Of a stretch of 64,000 nt of DNA, positions 34,501-42,731 are shown one piece after another. The notes under the pieces were generated by a model. The model was not told the DNA's origin. It did not search any database and saw only the letters and a list, made by a program, of their open reading frames with translations. The number at the start of each line of letters is the position of its first letter. The stretch's first letter is position 1. The DNA is from Kineosporia babensis (GTDB lineage Bacteria > Actinomycetota > Actinomycetes > Actinomycetales > Kineosporiaceae). The position numbers were made by a program, and so were the translations under genes. The stretch is taken from the NCBI RefSeq assembly GCF_021129305.1, contig NZ_JAJOMB010000025.1, forward strand, positions 92,057-156,056, read 5' to 3'.

Positions 34501-36050
34501 ATGTCGATCCGGTTGCCGTTGCGATCGCTCACCGCGGCCAGGGGCAGGACCGCGGCGCCACTGTCCCCGGGTGGCGCGAACCAGAACGTGCGTCCGGTCT
34601 GCGGCTCGCGCACCAGGTAGTGCCCGTCGGCCCGGCGTTCCAGGCGCAGCCGGGGTCCTTCGTCCGGCAGCGCGCTCTCACCCGGGGCGATGGCCGGGTA
34701 GGAGAGCAGGACGGCCTCGGTGTAGGCGAAGCAGACGCCCCGCTCGTCGACCTCCAGTCGCTGATCCAGGAAGCTGCTCCAGGACGGGCCGAACCAGCGC
34801 CCGGCCCCGTAGGCCGAGGAGTAGGTGCGCTGCAGCACCAGGGGCAGCAGCGCCGGGAGCTCGAAATCGGTCGCCTGCATCACCATCTCGCCGGTGACCA
34901 GGTCGATCGGGTCGCGGCCGGTGAACCGGTCGGCGAACGCCTTGCTGAAGGCCTTCGGGTTGGACAGAGCACCCCGGATGCCACCGGCCTTGTTCAGCCC
35001 GTGCGGCACCGCGCTCACCACGTTGCGCAGCCCGGTCGCCGCGGTCCGGGCCATCGCTGCGCGCGCCCCGGCGGCCAGCACCTTGAACCCGCCCGGGGTG
35101 GTCAGGGCCTTGGCCATCGGCCCCAGGGCCCGGCCGACCTTGGTCAGGCTGACCACGCCGCGCCCGCCGGGGATCAGGCCCACCGCGTCCAGGGCCAATT
35201 GCCCCAGGCCGACCTCCCCTTTCGCGTACTTGACCGCACTGTCGGCGAACGCCACCGCTCCGGCCACCAGTGCGGCCGCCATCAGAGCCCAGCCGATCGG
35301 GCCCGAGATGAACAGGGCCACCACACCCGCGACCAGGGCGACCGCTCGGCACAGCGACACGAAGTCGTCCCACGAGCGGAACGGTGCCGAGACCGTGTCC
35401 CAGGCCTTCTCCAGCCAGGAGCGGTTCTTGATGCCGCTGTCGTCCAGAGCCGCGTCGATGCCTCGCACGCAGCGGTCCTCGGCGTCCGAGCGCAGGGCGG
35501 CGGCCTGGTCGGCGAGCGCCCGGGCGCGGTCGAGATCGTCGTCGGCCTGGCGGGCGCGGCGAGCGGTGAGGCGGATCTGCTCGCGGACCGACTCGTCGAG
35601 GTCGGTGGTGGAGGCCTCGATCGCCGACGGGCTCAGGGACAGGCCGCTGGCGGCCAGGTTCTGGTGTGACGGGGGCAGCAGAAGCCGTAGATCCCGCAGC
35701 GCCGAGCGGTAGCGGGCGTCGGCGTCCGTGCCGTCGGCCAGGGCGCGTCCGGCCTGCGTCTTCGCCCCGGCCAGGTCGTCGGCGAAGGTGTTCAGGGCCT
35801 GGCCGCAGCTTCGGTAGGCGATGGCCAGCTTGGACAGGTCCTCGGGCAGCTCGGACAGTGCCTCGATGTAGCCGGGGGCGTAGTCCCCTTCCATCTGAAG
35901 CTCGCTGCTGGAGGACGAGACCGATCGCAGTGTGCCGGTCTGCACGTCGATGCTCTCGGCCTGCCCGAGCAGCCGGCGGCCCAGCGAACGCGTGCGCTCG
36001 ACGTCTCCCGGGGCTGGATCGCTGCGGTCCAGGACAGCCCAGTTACTCAC
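31539..36050 (-). CDS. Type VII-type RHS polymorphic toxin with C-terminal EndoU RNase
   Basis: 1503 aa, GTG start with a GGGGGGAA ribosome site. Residues 1-195 are a helical domain of the putative type VII secretion type ('[20 protein letters not shown]'). Residues about 215-300 contain hydrophobic helices. At about 380 a DUF6531 segment begins ('[20 protein letters not shown]'). From 480 to 1300 there are YD/RHS repeats ('YDAAGQL', 'YDELGNL'). The core ends with '[22 protein letters not shown]' near 1345. The last 118 residues are an EndoU-like nuclease: '[14 protein letters not shown]' gives the two catalytic histidines (about 1400 and 1411) and 'KVRTAFP' the C-terminal strand. It likely kills competitors by cutting RNA. 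Confidence 0.9.
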   Translation of the reverse strand: [1503 protein letters not shown]

Positions 36051-36078
36051 GTGTTTCCCCCCACAGGAAAGGCTGCAG

Positions 36079-36666
36079 TCAGGTGGCGTCGTTCCAGGCC
36101 AGGGTCGAGCTGATCGCGTCGAACAGGTCCAGCCAGGACTCCTGCAGTTCGGTCTGGTGGCTGCTGAGCGTCAGGTTCAGGACGCCTCCGGCCGGGGCCG
36201 GGATCAGGGTCTGCATGAGCACGCAGTCGGCCTGGCGCTCGCCGAACGGGATGCTCTCCACCCCGCTGACCCGGGCAGCGGGTCCCGCCGCGAGTTCGAC
36301 CGTTTCCACCCGCCGCCACTGCGAGCCGTCTTCCCGGGCGGTGATCTGCGCAGCGATGGCGGGCACCGTGTTGGCGGCCGGGTCGGGCGAGCCCTCGGTG
36401 TGAAAGACGGTCAGCATCGCGGTGAGCACGTCCTGTCCCCGTGGCTCGGTCATCGCCGCGCAGAGCACCGCCCCGTGCCGTTCGGCCTGTTCCGCCGCTT
36501 CCCGCAGGGCCTTGAGCAGGGCGGGCCGGTACCTCGCCAGCCGCTGGTCCTCGGCGATCCGCCGGTCGACCAGGCGGGCCAGGTCGCCGGTCCGGGTGGC
36601 CCGCCAGACGTCGAACTCGTACCAGCTCGGCGGCACTCGCACGGTGAAGGCCGGTGTGGTGCTCAC
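36079..36666 (-). CDS. Toxin-associated helper protein, PsbP/LpqN-like fold suspected
   Basis: 195 aa from GTG 36666. There is no signal peptide or membrane helix. The pattern is a short N-terminal strand ('FTVRVPPSWYEFDVW'), a long helix-rich part ('RYRPALLKALREAAEQAERHG'), then beta strands ending 'LNLTLSSHQTELQESWLDLFDAISSTLAWN'. The start with 'F.V..P.sW' and the end with 'L.L..s......W..lfd.i..sl.w' are what one sees in Mog1/PsbP-like (LpqN, DUF1795) proteins. In other secretion systems those act as chaperones for RHS toxins, so I infer a toxin-loading role. It overlaps the WXG-like gene by 4 nt and precedes the RHS gene by 28 nt. Confidence 0.55.
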   Translation of the reverse strand: MSTTPAFTVRVPPSWYEFDVWRATRTGDLARLVDRRIAEDQRLARYRPALLKALREAAEQAERHGAVLCAAMTEPRGQDVLTAMLTVFHTEGSPDPAANTVPAIAAQITAREDGSQWRRVETVELAAGPAARVSGVESIPFGERQADCVLMQTLIPAPAGGVLNLTLSSHQTELQESWLDLFDAISSTLAWNDAT

Positions 36667-36965
36667 GAGGTGGCCGGCGCTTCGACCTCGATGGCCTCGG
36701 CCAGGCCGCGGTCCAGTCCGCCGGCCCCTTCGGCCAGGCCGGTCAGCAGCCCGGCGGCGCGCTCCAGGGACTCGTCGAGCCGCTTACGCAGGTCGGACGA
36801 GGAGTCCACGAAGTTGCCGAGCGCCTGCTGGATCCGTGGTGATCCGGTCGCGGCCCCCTCACCGGCGAAGATGGCGTCCAGGCCGTTGAAGGTGGAGCGC
36901 ACATCCGCCACCCGTCGGGCCGTGTCACCGGCCGCCTGCACGTTCGCACGGAACATCTCAGCCAT
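36663..36965 (-). CDS. EspC/WXG100-like type VII secretion helper
   Basis: 100 aa from ATG 36965. It is almost entirely helical: 'MFRANVQAAGDTARRVADVRSTFNGLDAIF', a Gly-containing turn, then 'IQQALGNFVDSSSDLRKRLDESLERAAGLLTGLAEG'. This helix-turn-helix layout of about 100 residues matches the EspC-like/WXG100 partners of type VII-secreted proteins, although no strict WxG is present. It is the first gene of the cassette, followed with a GTGA overlap by the helper and then the toxin. I expect it to pair with the toxin's N-terminal helical domain. No ESX membrane or ATPase genes lie in the window. Confidence 0.65.
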   Translation of the reverse strand: MAEMFRANVQAAGDTARRVADVRSTFNGLDAIFAGEGAATGSPRIQQALGNFVDSSSDLRKRLDESLERAAGLLTGLAEGAGGLDRGLAEAIEVEAPATS

Positions 36966-37088
36966 ACGGCAGATCCCCCTCCCCTGGGTCCGGCGCAGAC
37001 CGCTCATGCTGGCACCGATCGGGAGGCTGGTCGGGGTGTTACCGGCAAAGAGAGACTTTCGGGCAATCGGCGATGCCCGTCCCAGCGC

Positions 37089-37616
37089 TCACTCGGTGCG
37101 TGAGCCGTTGCGCACCTGACGAGCGGCTGCGGCCAGGCCACGCAGCGGGCGCAGCAGCGCCCCGGCGTTCAGCCGCGCAGCTGTGGCCGGTTTCTCCAGG
37201 GCAGGGCCGGCGGGTTGCGGGTAGGGCTCGTAGTCCACGGCGTCGAACCCGATGATCCACCCCACCAGCGAGCGCCCGTCCGAGGCCAGCGGATAGGCCG
37301 CTGCCACGTCCGGCACGCTGCAGACCAGTCCACTGCCCGGCACCCGCACCCGCGCGATGTCGTCCATCAGTTCCATCGAGCACGTCACCCCGTCGATGCT
37401 CGCGACCGTCCCGGCCAGCACCCCGGAGGCGCACACCTCGTGGTGGTCCTCGCGGTAGCGCACCCGCCGGGCCCAGCCGAGGTCGAGCACCTCGAGCAGT
37501 TCCTCCGAACCGCTCTCTTCCTCCAGCCCGACCGGCCAGCGCACCTGCGCCCCGACACCGAAAGAATCGCCGCAGCACTCCAGCTGCCAACGGCTCATCC
37601 ACACATACGCCCGCAT
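37089..37616 (-). CDS. DUF6578-like hypothetical protein
   Basis: 175 aa from ATG 37616 ('MRAYVWMSRWQLECCGDSFGVGAQVRW'). The N-terminus is the recognisable part and matches the DUF6578 family seen in Streptomyces and relatives. It continues through a beta-rich middle ('YREDHHEVCASGVLAGTVASIDGVTCSMEL') to an Arg/Ala-rich tail. The function is unknown. It has no signal peptide or membrane segment. It is divergent from the injection-system operon, 233 nt away, and 123 nt from the type VII helper gene. It may be independent of both. Confidence 0.6.
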   Translation of the reverse strand: MRAYVWMSRWQLECCGDSFGVGAQVRWPVGLEEESGSEELLEVLDLGWARRVRYREDHHEVCASGVLAGTVASIDGVTCSMELMDDIARVRVPGSGLVCSVPDVAAAYPLASDGRSLVGWIIGFDAVDYEPYPQPAGPALEKPATAARLNAGALLRPLRGLAAAARQVRNGSRTE

Positions 37617-37849
37617 CAGGCCATCTTTGCCGACGAACGGGGGCCGATCCCAACCGGGTGGGTCGAGCACCCCACTTACCGAACGGCGCTCAGGAAACAT
37701 TCGGCCCAGGCTTCCCTTTGGGGCGGCTACTCACCGTGGCGGCGTTGACACGGCCGAAGCGGCGGACCTACTTTCCTTTCGCAGGAGTGCACCGCCCGTT
37801 CCGGGCCGGGCGCACCAGGTCATGGTCGATCAGCAGCCGGGGGCGGCCG
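37617..37849. other. Divergent intergenic region before the eCIS operon
   Basis: The longest non-coding gap inside the gene clusters (233 nt) lies between the DUF6578 gene and the AAA ATPase gene. It must hold the promoter of the injection-system operon, because every later gene up to 59550 is closely spaced or overlapping. I could not identify a convincing -10/-35 or operator. The plus-strand frame is open across it, but without a recognisable protein pattern. Confidence 0.4.
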
Positions 37850-39892
37850 ATGTCGGACTCGTACTCCGCAGCAGGGCTTCTCACGGCTGCCGGCGACACG
37901 CTGCCGGTCTTCGAGCGCCTGGATCTGCTGCTGGCCCAGTCGGTCGAGCAGGCCCGCAACCGTTTTGGGGCGGAGGTGGCCCGCGACGCGTTTCGTGGGC
38001 TCTACCTGAACGGCGAGGAGATGGCCGCGGCCCTGGAACGGCCGGCCGGCACCCCTCTGCGCCCTTCGCATGCCTTTCCGCTGCCGACCTGGGACCAGCT
38101 GGCCCGCAACGGTTCTGGGTGGGCCTGGCTGCGCGGGAGGCAAGGGCTGAGCGAGGCCGAGCTGGATGTCGTGCTGATCGCCCTGGCCCCTGAGGTGGAT
38201 CTGCGGTACGAGCGGCTGTACGGGTACCTGCAGGACGATGTGAATCGCCGTCGGCCCAGCGTGGACCTGGCCCTCGACCTGATCTGCCGGACGCCGGCGG
38301 AGAAGCTGCAGGCCCGCGACATCTTCAGCAGCGCGGCGCCGTTGCGCGAACGGCTGCTGCTGCGCCTGGAAGCCGGCGACGCGCCGCTGCTGGCCCGTCC
38401 CCTGCGGCTGGACCCCCAGGTGGTGCACCTGCTCCTGAACGGCCGCCCCGGCCTGGACGAGGAACTGGCCCCTTACTGCCGGTACACCCTTCCCGATCGG
38501 CTGCCCGAAGAGGCGCTGAAAGTCCTGGATTCCCGGACCGCTCAGCGACGGCACCTGGTGGTCCGCTGCACCGATGCGGCAGCGGTGGCCGGCCACCTGG
38601 GCAAGACCCTACTGACCCTGGAGGCCGACCGCCTTCCCACCGATGACGACATCGCCGTAGCCCGGGCCTTCCGGGAGGCGGAACTGGGCGCAAGCGTCCT
38701 GCACATCGAGTCTCCGGCCGCGCTCGGTGCTGGTTCACGCGGCGAGGCGGCACTGGTCCGTGGGTTGTCCGAGCGCTCGGGCGTCACGGTCCTCACCGGT
38801 TCCCCGGGCTGGTCTCCTCCCGGGCCGCTCGGTGTGCTCGAGGTGGCCGGCCCCGGTCCCGATCGGGCCGCCCGGCGCGCGGCCTGGGCCGGCGGACTGG
38901 AACAGGCCGGGCATCCCCAGGCGGCGCGACTGAGCCGGGAACTGGCCGACCGCTTCTCCTTCGGCCCGGACCGGATCGCCGCCGCCGTGGCCGATGCGGT
39001 GATCGCGGCCGGGCCCGAGGCCGTTCCCGACGACCGCCTGGTGTTCGCCCGGGCCCGGCGGCAGACCGGTCAGCGTCTGGCCGGTCTGGCCCGGCACATC
39101 GAACCCGGCCGCACCCGGACCGATCTCGTGCTGCCGGCCAGCACCACGCAGCAGCTGGAACAGCTCACCTCGTGGGTCCGGCTGCGGGTGGACGTGTTCG
39201 AGAGCTGGGGGTACGGCCGTCGTCTCGGGCGCGGGCGCGGGGTGAGTGCGCTGTTCACCGGCCCGCCGGGCACCGGCAAGACCACCGCGGCCGAGGTACT
39301 GGCCGCCGAACTCGGCGTCGACCTGTACGCGGTGGACCTGTCGGCGGTGGTCAGCAAGTACATCGGGGAGACCGAGAAGAACCTGGAGCAAATCTTCACG
39401 GCCGCCGCCGAGGCCGATGCCGTGCTGCTGTTCGACGAGGCCGACGCCCTCTTCGGCAAGCGCGCCCAGGTGCAGGACGCGCACGACCGGTACGCCAACA
39501 TCGAGACGTCGTACCTGCTGCAGCGGATGGAGCACTACGACGGCATCGCGATCCTGGCCACCAACCTGCGCGAGCACCTGGACGAGGCGTTCACCCGGCG
39601 GCTGCGGTTCGTGATCGACTTCCCGTTCCCGGACGAGCACCTGCGGGCCGGGATCTGGAAGGTCAGCTTCCCGGACGAGGTCCCGATCGACCCGGCCCTC
39701 GACCTGCCGGCCCTGGGCATCTACCGGCTGTCCGGGGCCGAGATCGCCTCGGCCGCCCTGCACGCCTCCTTCCTGGCCGCCGCCCGCGGTACCCCGGTGG
39801 ACACCGCGGCCGTGTCGTCGGCGATCTGGTACGAGTTCCACAAGGCCGGGCGGATCGGCCCGGCCAACCTGCCCGCGGCGGAAGGCCGGTGA
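37850..39892 (+). CDS. eCIS AAA+ ATPase (Cis15/Afp15-like)
   Basis: 680 aa from ATG 37850. The N-terminal 420 residues are the helical and winged region typical of contractile-injection ATPases ('PVFERLDLLLAQSVEQARNRFG', '..LRPSHAFPLPTWDQLARN'). The AAA domain follows: Walker A 'GPPGTGKT' at about 471-478, Walker B 'VLLFDEADALFG' at about 524-535, sensor 1 'ILATN' and the arginine finger region 'FTRRLRFVIDFPFP'. In Afp and Pvc systems the ATPase acts in late assembly or disassembly and is encoded in the operon. Here it is the first gene, 4 nt before the DUF4255 gene. Confidence 0.92.
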   Translation: MSDSYSAAGLLTAAGDTLPVFERLDLLLAQSVEQARNRFGAEVARDAFRGLYLNGEEMAAALERPAGTPLRPSHAFPLPTWDQLARNGSGWAWLRGRQGLSEAELDVVLIALAPEVDLRYERLYGYLQDDVNRRRPSVDLALDLICRTPAEKLQARDIFSSAAPLRERLLLRLEAGDAPLLARPLRLDPQVVHLLLNGRPGLDEELAPYCRYTLPDRLPEEALKVLDSRTAQRRHLVVRCTDAAAVAGHLGKTLLTLEADRLPTDDDIAVARAFREAELGASVLHIESPAALGAGSRGEAALVRGLSERSGVTVLTGSPGWSPPGPLGVLEVAGPGPDRAARRAAWAGGLEQAGHPQAARLSRELADRFSFGPDRIAAAVADAVIAAGPEAVPDDRLVFARARRQTGQRLAGLARHIEPGRTRTDLVLPASTTQQLEQLTSWVRLRVDVFESWGYGRRLGRGRGVSALFTGPPGTGKTTAAEVLAAELGVDLYAVDLSAVVSKYIGETEKNLEQIFTAAAEADAVLLFDEADALFGKRAQVQDAHDRYANIETSYLLQRMEHYDGIAILATNLREHLDEAFTRRLRFVIDFPFPDEHLRAGIWKVSFPDEVPIDPALDLPALGIYRLSGAEIASAALHASFLAAARGTPVDTAAVSSAIWYEFHKAGRIGPANLPAAEGR

Positions 39893-39896
39893 CGGC

Positions 39897-40721
39897 ATGT
39901 TCGACGACCTGGACGCCTCCCTGGCCGCCCTGCTGTCCGACCCGGCCGCCCCGCCCGAATTGCGTTCTGCCAGCTTGGCCTTCGAGACGCCCGGCCGCGA
40001 CTACCGCCCGGGCCAGCCCACCCTGAACCTGTTCCTGCACGACGTCAGCGAGAACCGGGCGCTGCGGGATCCGGCCCGCCTGCCGGCCGGCGCCGGCGAA
40101 GCCTGGAGTCTGCGGATGCCGGACCTGCGGATGGAGTGCACCTACCTGCTCACCGCCTGGTCACCCGGCAACGGCGCCCAGCAGGCGGCCCAGGAACACC
40201 GGCTGATCGGCCTGGCCCTGCGGTGGCTGGGCCGGTTCGCGGTGCTGGAGGAGAAGTTCCTGCGCGGATCCCTGGCCGAGCCGGCCCAGCCCTACCCGCT
40301 GCCGATCGTGCTGGCCGGGGCCCAGGAAGGCCGCTCCAACGCCGAGTTCTGGAACGCGCTGGGCATCGCCCCGCGCGTAGCACTCTCCCTGAGCGTGACC
40401 GTCGGGGTCAGCCCGTTCGACGAGATCGAGGTGCTGCCCGCGGTGCAGCACGTGCACCTGCGCCCGACTTCCCTGACGCATCCGGAACTTTCCGGGCAGG
40501 TGCTCGACGCCGACCTGACCCCCGTAGCAGATGCGGCGGTGACCCTGACGCCGGGCGGCGAGACTGCATCAACGGGCAAGGACGGTGGATTCACCCTGCC
40601 GGGAGTGGCTTTCGGCGAGTACACACTGAAGGTGCAGGCTGGCACCGCACCGGCCGCGCAGTTCACGATCTCGTACCGGCGCCGGCACCAGACCGTCACC
40701 GCCGTGCTCAGCCCCACCTGA
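39897..40721 (+). CDS. eCIS cap/terminator protein, DUF4255 (Cis16/Pvc16-like)
   Basis: 274 aa. Residues 1-190 are the Pvc16 N-terminal DUF4255 domain ('MFDDLDASLAALL..', 'PTLNLFLHDVSENRALRD', 'DLRMECTYLLTAWSP', 'QEHRLIGLALRWLGRF'). This protein caps the tube and sheath of extracellular injection systems. Residues 200-274 add a carboxypeptidase-regulatory-like beta sandwich ('LSGQVLDADLTPVADAAVTLTPGGETASTGKDGGFTLPGVAFGEYTL' pattern in parts), a frequent extension in actinomycete homologues. It follows the ATPase gene after 4 nt and is 33 nt before the sheath gene. Confidence 0.9.
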   Translation: MFDDLDASLAALLSDPAAPPELRSASLAFETPGRDYRPGQPTLNLFLHDVSENRALRDPARLPAGAGEAWSLRMPDLRMECTYLLTAWSPGNGAQQAAQEHRLIGLALRWLGRFAVLEEKFLRGSLAEPAQPYPLPIVLAGAQEGRSNAEFWNALGIAPRVALSLSVTVGVSPFDEIEVLPAVQHVHLRPTSLTHPELSGQVLDADLTPVADAAVTLTPGGETASTGKDGGFTLPGVAFGEYTLKVQAGTAPAAQFTISYRRRHQTVTAVLSPT

Positions 40722-40754
40722 TCAACCCCGTCCGAAACAGCCGAGGGAGGACGC

Positions 40755-41894
40755 ATGGTCGACTACGCAACCGTCGCGCCGGGCATTCACCTGGAAGAGA
40801 TCACCCCGGCCGGGCCGATCGCCGGGGCGGGCACCGGCGCCGCCGCGCTGATCGGGGTCCCGGCCCGGCCGCCGACCGGTACCAGCACCGATCCGGTGCC
40901 GCTGACCAGCTGGAACGCCTACAAGGACCAGTTCGGCGAGTACAGCTCGGGGGCGCTGCTGCCCTACGCGGTCCGCGGATTCTTCGACAACGGCGGGGCC
41001 CTGGCCTACGTCGTGCCGGTCAAGAAGCTGGACGCGGAAGGCATGGACGCGGCGGTGGACGCGCTGAGCCGGGTACCGGAGGTGAGCATCGTCTGCGCGC
41101 CCGGCCTGACCGACCCGGCCCTGGCCAAGGACCGGGTGATCGCGCACTGCGAGAAGATGGGCGACCGGTTCGCCGTCCTCGACGCCGCCCAGGACAGCAA
41201 CCCGCTCAAGGCCGACGGCCCCCTGCAGACCCAGCGGTCAGGCCTGGTCTCGGCCAGCGGTTTCGCCGCCCTGTACTACCCCTGGATCCGGGTCACGGAC
41301 CCGTCCGCCGCCGGGGCCAAGCCCCTGCCGGTCCCGCCCTCGGGGCACATCGCGGGCATCATGGCCCGCTGCGACGCGACGGTCGGGGTGCATCGCGCCC
41401 CGGCGAACGAGTACCTGCGCGGCGCGATCGGCCTGGACCACGTGCTCAACGACGTGGAGCAGGGCGCCCTGAACGCCAAGAACATCAACGCCCTGCGGAT
41501 CTTCCCGGGCAACAGCGTCCCGGTGGTCTGGGGTGCCCGCACCCTCTCCGAGCAGACGCCGTGGCGCTACGTCAACGTCCGCCGCCTGGTCTCCTACGTC
41601 GAGGACTCGCTGCGACAAGGCCTGCGCTGGGCCGTTTTCCAGCCCAACACCCCCGGCCTGTGGAAGAGCCTGGAACGTTCGGTGGCCGAGTTCCTCACCC
41701 GGGTGTGGGAGTCCGGTGGGCTGTTCGGGCGTACCGCCGCCGAGGCCTTCTACGTAACCGTGGACGAGAGCGTCAACCCGCCCGGCGCCCGCGAGCGCGG
41801 TGAGGTGTACATCGAGATCGGCCTGGCCGTCACCCGCCCGGCCGAGCACGTGGTGCTGCGCATCGGCCTGTGGGACGGCGGCCAGAACCAGTAG
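40755..41894 (+). CDS. eCIS contractile sheath protein
   Basis: 379 aa. It begins 'YATVAPGIHLEEITPAGPIAGAGTGAAALIG', the standard phage/eCIS sheath N-terminus that links to neighbouring subunits. It ends with the conserved sheath C-terminal domain: 'GARTLSEQTPWRYVNVRRLVSYVEDSLRQGLRWAVFQPN', then 'FYVTVDESVNPPGARERGEVYIEIGLAVTRPAEHVVLRIG' (read in parts). Length is in the range of Afp2. Only one sheath gene is present, whereas Afp/Pvc have three. It assembles around the tube and contracts to drive it into the target. AGGGAGG lies about 6 nt before the start. Confidence 0.93.
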   Translation: MVDYATVAPGIHLEEITPAGPIAGAGTGAAALIGVPARPPTGTSTDPVPLTSWNAYKDQFGEYSSGALLPYAVRGFFDNGGALAYVVPVKKLDAEGMDAAVDALSRVPEVSIVCAPGLTDPALAKDRVIAHCEKMGDRFAVLDAAQDSNPLKADGPLQTQRSGLVSASGFAALYYPWIRVTDPSAAGAKPLPVPPSGHIAGIMARCDATVGVHRAPANEYLRGAIGLDHVLNDVEQGALNAKNINALRIFPGNSVPVVWGARTLSEQTPWRYVNVRRLVSYVEDSLRQGLRWAVFQPNTPGLWKSLERSVAEFLTRVWESGGLFGRTAAEAFYVTVDESVNPPGARERGEVYIEIGLAVTRPAEHVVLRIGLWDGGQNQ

Positions 41895-41919
41895 ATCCGG
41901 GTCAGGACTGGAGGTCAGG

Positions 41920-42360
41920 ATGGCTCAGACCGGAGTACGGGTCGACCCGTACCGTAGTTTCAACTTCCTCGTCGAGCTGGACGGGATCGCGCATGCCTCG
42001 TTCAGCGAGTGCTCCGGGCTGGGCTCGAGCACCGAGGTGATCGAGAGCCGGGAGGGTGGGGACAACACCGTCACCCGCAAACTGCCGGGCAAGACGTCGT
42101 TCACCGACATCTCGCTGAAGTGGGGATCCACCAGTTCCACCGAGCTGTGGCAGTGGCGGCAGGCGATCGTGGACGGTGACGTACAGCGCAAGAACGGCTC
42201 GATCGTGGTGTACGACCTGAGCAACCGGGCCGAGGTGGCGCGGTGGAACTTCCACCGGGCCTGGCCGACCCGCTGGGAGGGCTCGGCGCTGAACGCGCGG
42301 GGCGCCGATCTCCTGGTGGAGACGCTGGTGCTGGCGCACGAGGGCCTGGTCCGGGCATGA
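41920..42360 (+). CDS. eCIS inner tube protein (gp19/Hcp-like)
   Basis: 146 aa from ATG 41920, with GGAGG 7 nt upstream. 'DPYRSFNFLVELDGIAHASFSECSGLGSSTEVIESREGG' and 'PGKTSFTDISLKWG' are the hallmark of the T4 gp19-like tail tube family. The ending 'YDLSNRAEVARWNFHRAWPTRWEG..LNARG..LLVETLVLAHEGL' matches eCIS tube subunits. Rings of this protein form the hollow tube that is fired. It is the only plain tube gene here. Its stop overlaps the next start (ATGA), the first in a long series of coupled genes. Confidence 0.93.
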   Translation: MAQTGVRVDPYRSFNFLVELDGIAHASFSECSGLGSSTEVIESREGGDNTVTRKLPGKTSFTDISLKWGSTSSTELWQWRQAIVDGDVQRKNGSIVVYDLSNRAEVARWNFHRAWPTRWEGSALNARGADLLVETLVLAHEGLVRA

Positions 42361-42731
42361 GTGCCCAGCCGCTGGTCACCGAGGTTCCGTTCGAGCTGCC
42401 CAAGGGGTACGTGGACGGCACCGGGACGCTGCACCGGTCGGGGACGATGCGGCTGGCCACGGCGGCCGACGAGATCTACCCGCTGCGCGATCCGCGGGTG
42501 CAGAACTGGCCGGCCTACCTGGTGGTGCTGCTGCTGGCCCGGGTGGTGACCCGGCTGGGCACGCTGTCCGAGGTGAATCCGGGGGTGGTGGAGGGGTTGT
42601 TCTCGGCGGACCTGGCGCATCTGCAGGACCTGTACAACCGGATCAACGGCCTGAGCCCGCGGTCGGTGAGCACCTCCTGCCCCGGGTGCGGGTGTGTGCA
42701 CGAGGTGGAGGTGCCGCTGCTGGGGGGATGA
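42357..42731 (+). CDS. eCIS small assembly protein with Cys pair (tail-assembly-like)
   Basis: 124 aa from ATG 42357, overlapping the tube stop. 'VTEVPFELPKGYVDGTGTLHRSGTMRLATAADEIYPLRDPRVQ' is a conserved phage-tail assembly-chaperone-like opening. 'LYNRINGLSPRSVSTSCPGCGCVHEVEV' ends the protein with a CPGC knuckle. The same small gene stands between the tube and the DUF6760 gene in many actinomycete injection operons and recalls phage tail assembly or baseplate proteins. Its exact role is not established. Translation is coupled on both sides (ATGA overlaps). Confidence 0.75.
   Translation: MSAQPLVTEVPFELPKGYVDGTGTLHRSGTMRLATAADEIYPLRDPRVQNWPAYLVVLLLARVVTRLGTLSEVNPGVVEGLFSADLAHLQDLYNRINGLSPRSVSTSCPGCGCVHEVEVPLLGG

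Noticed and set aside
32016..35669. Open frame of 1217 codons on the plus strand
   Set aside because: It lies exactly antisense to the RHS toxin gene, whose repeats, start, ribosome site and domains are unmistakable. Its translation has no domain pattern and high Arg/Pro/Val/Gly content typical of shadow frames in GC-rich DNA.
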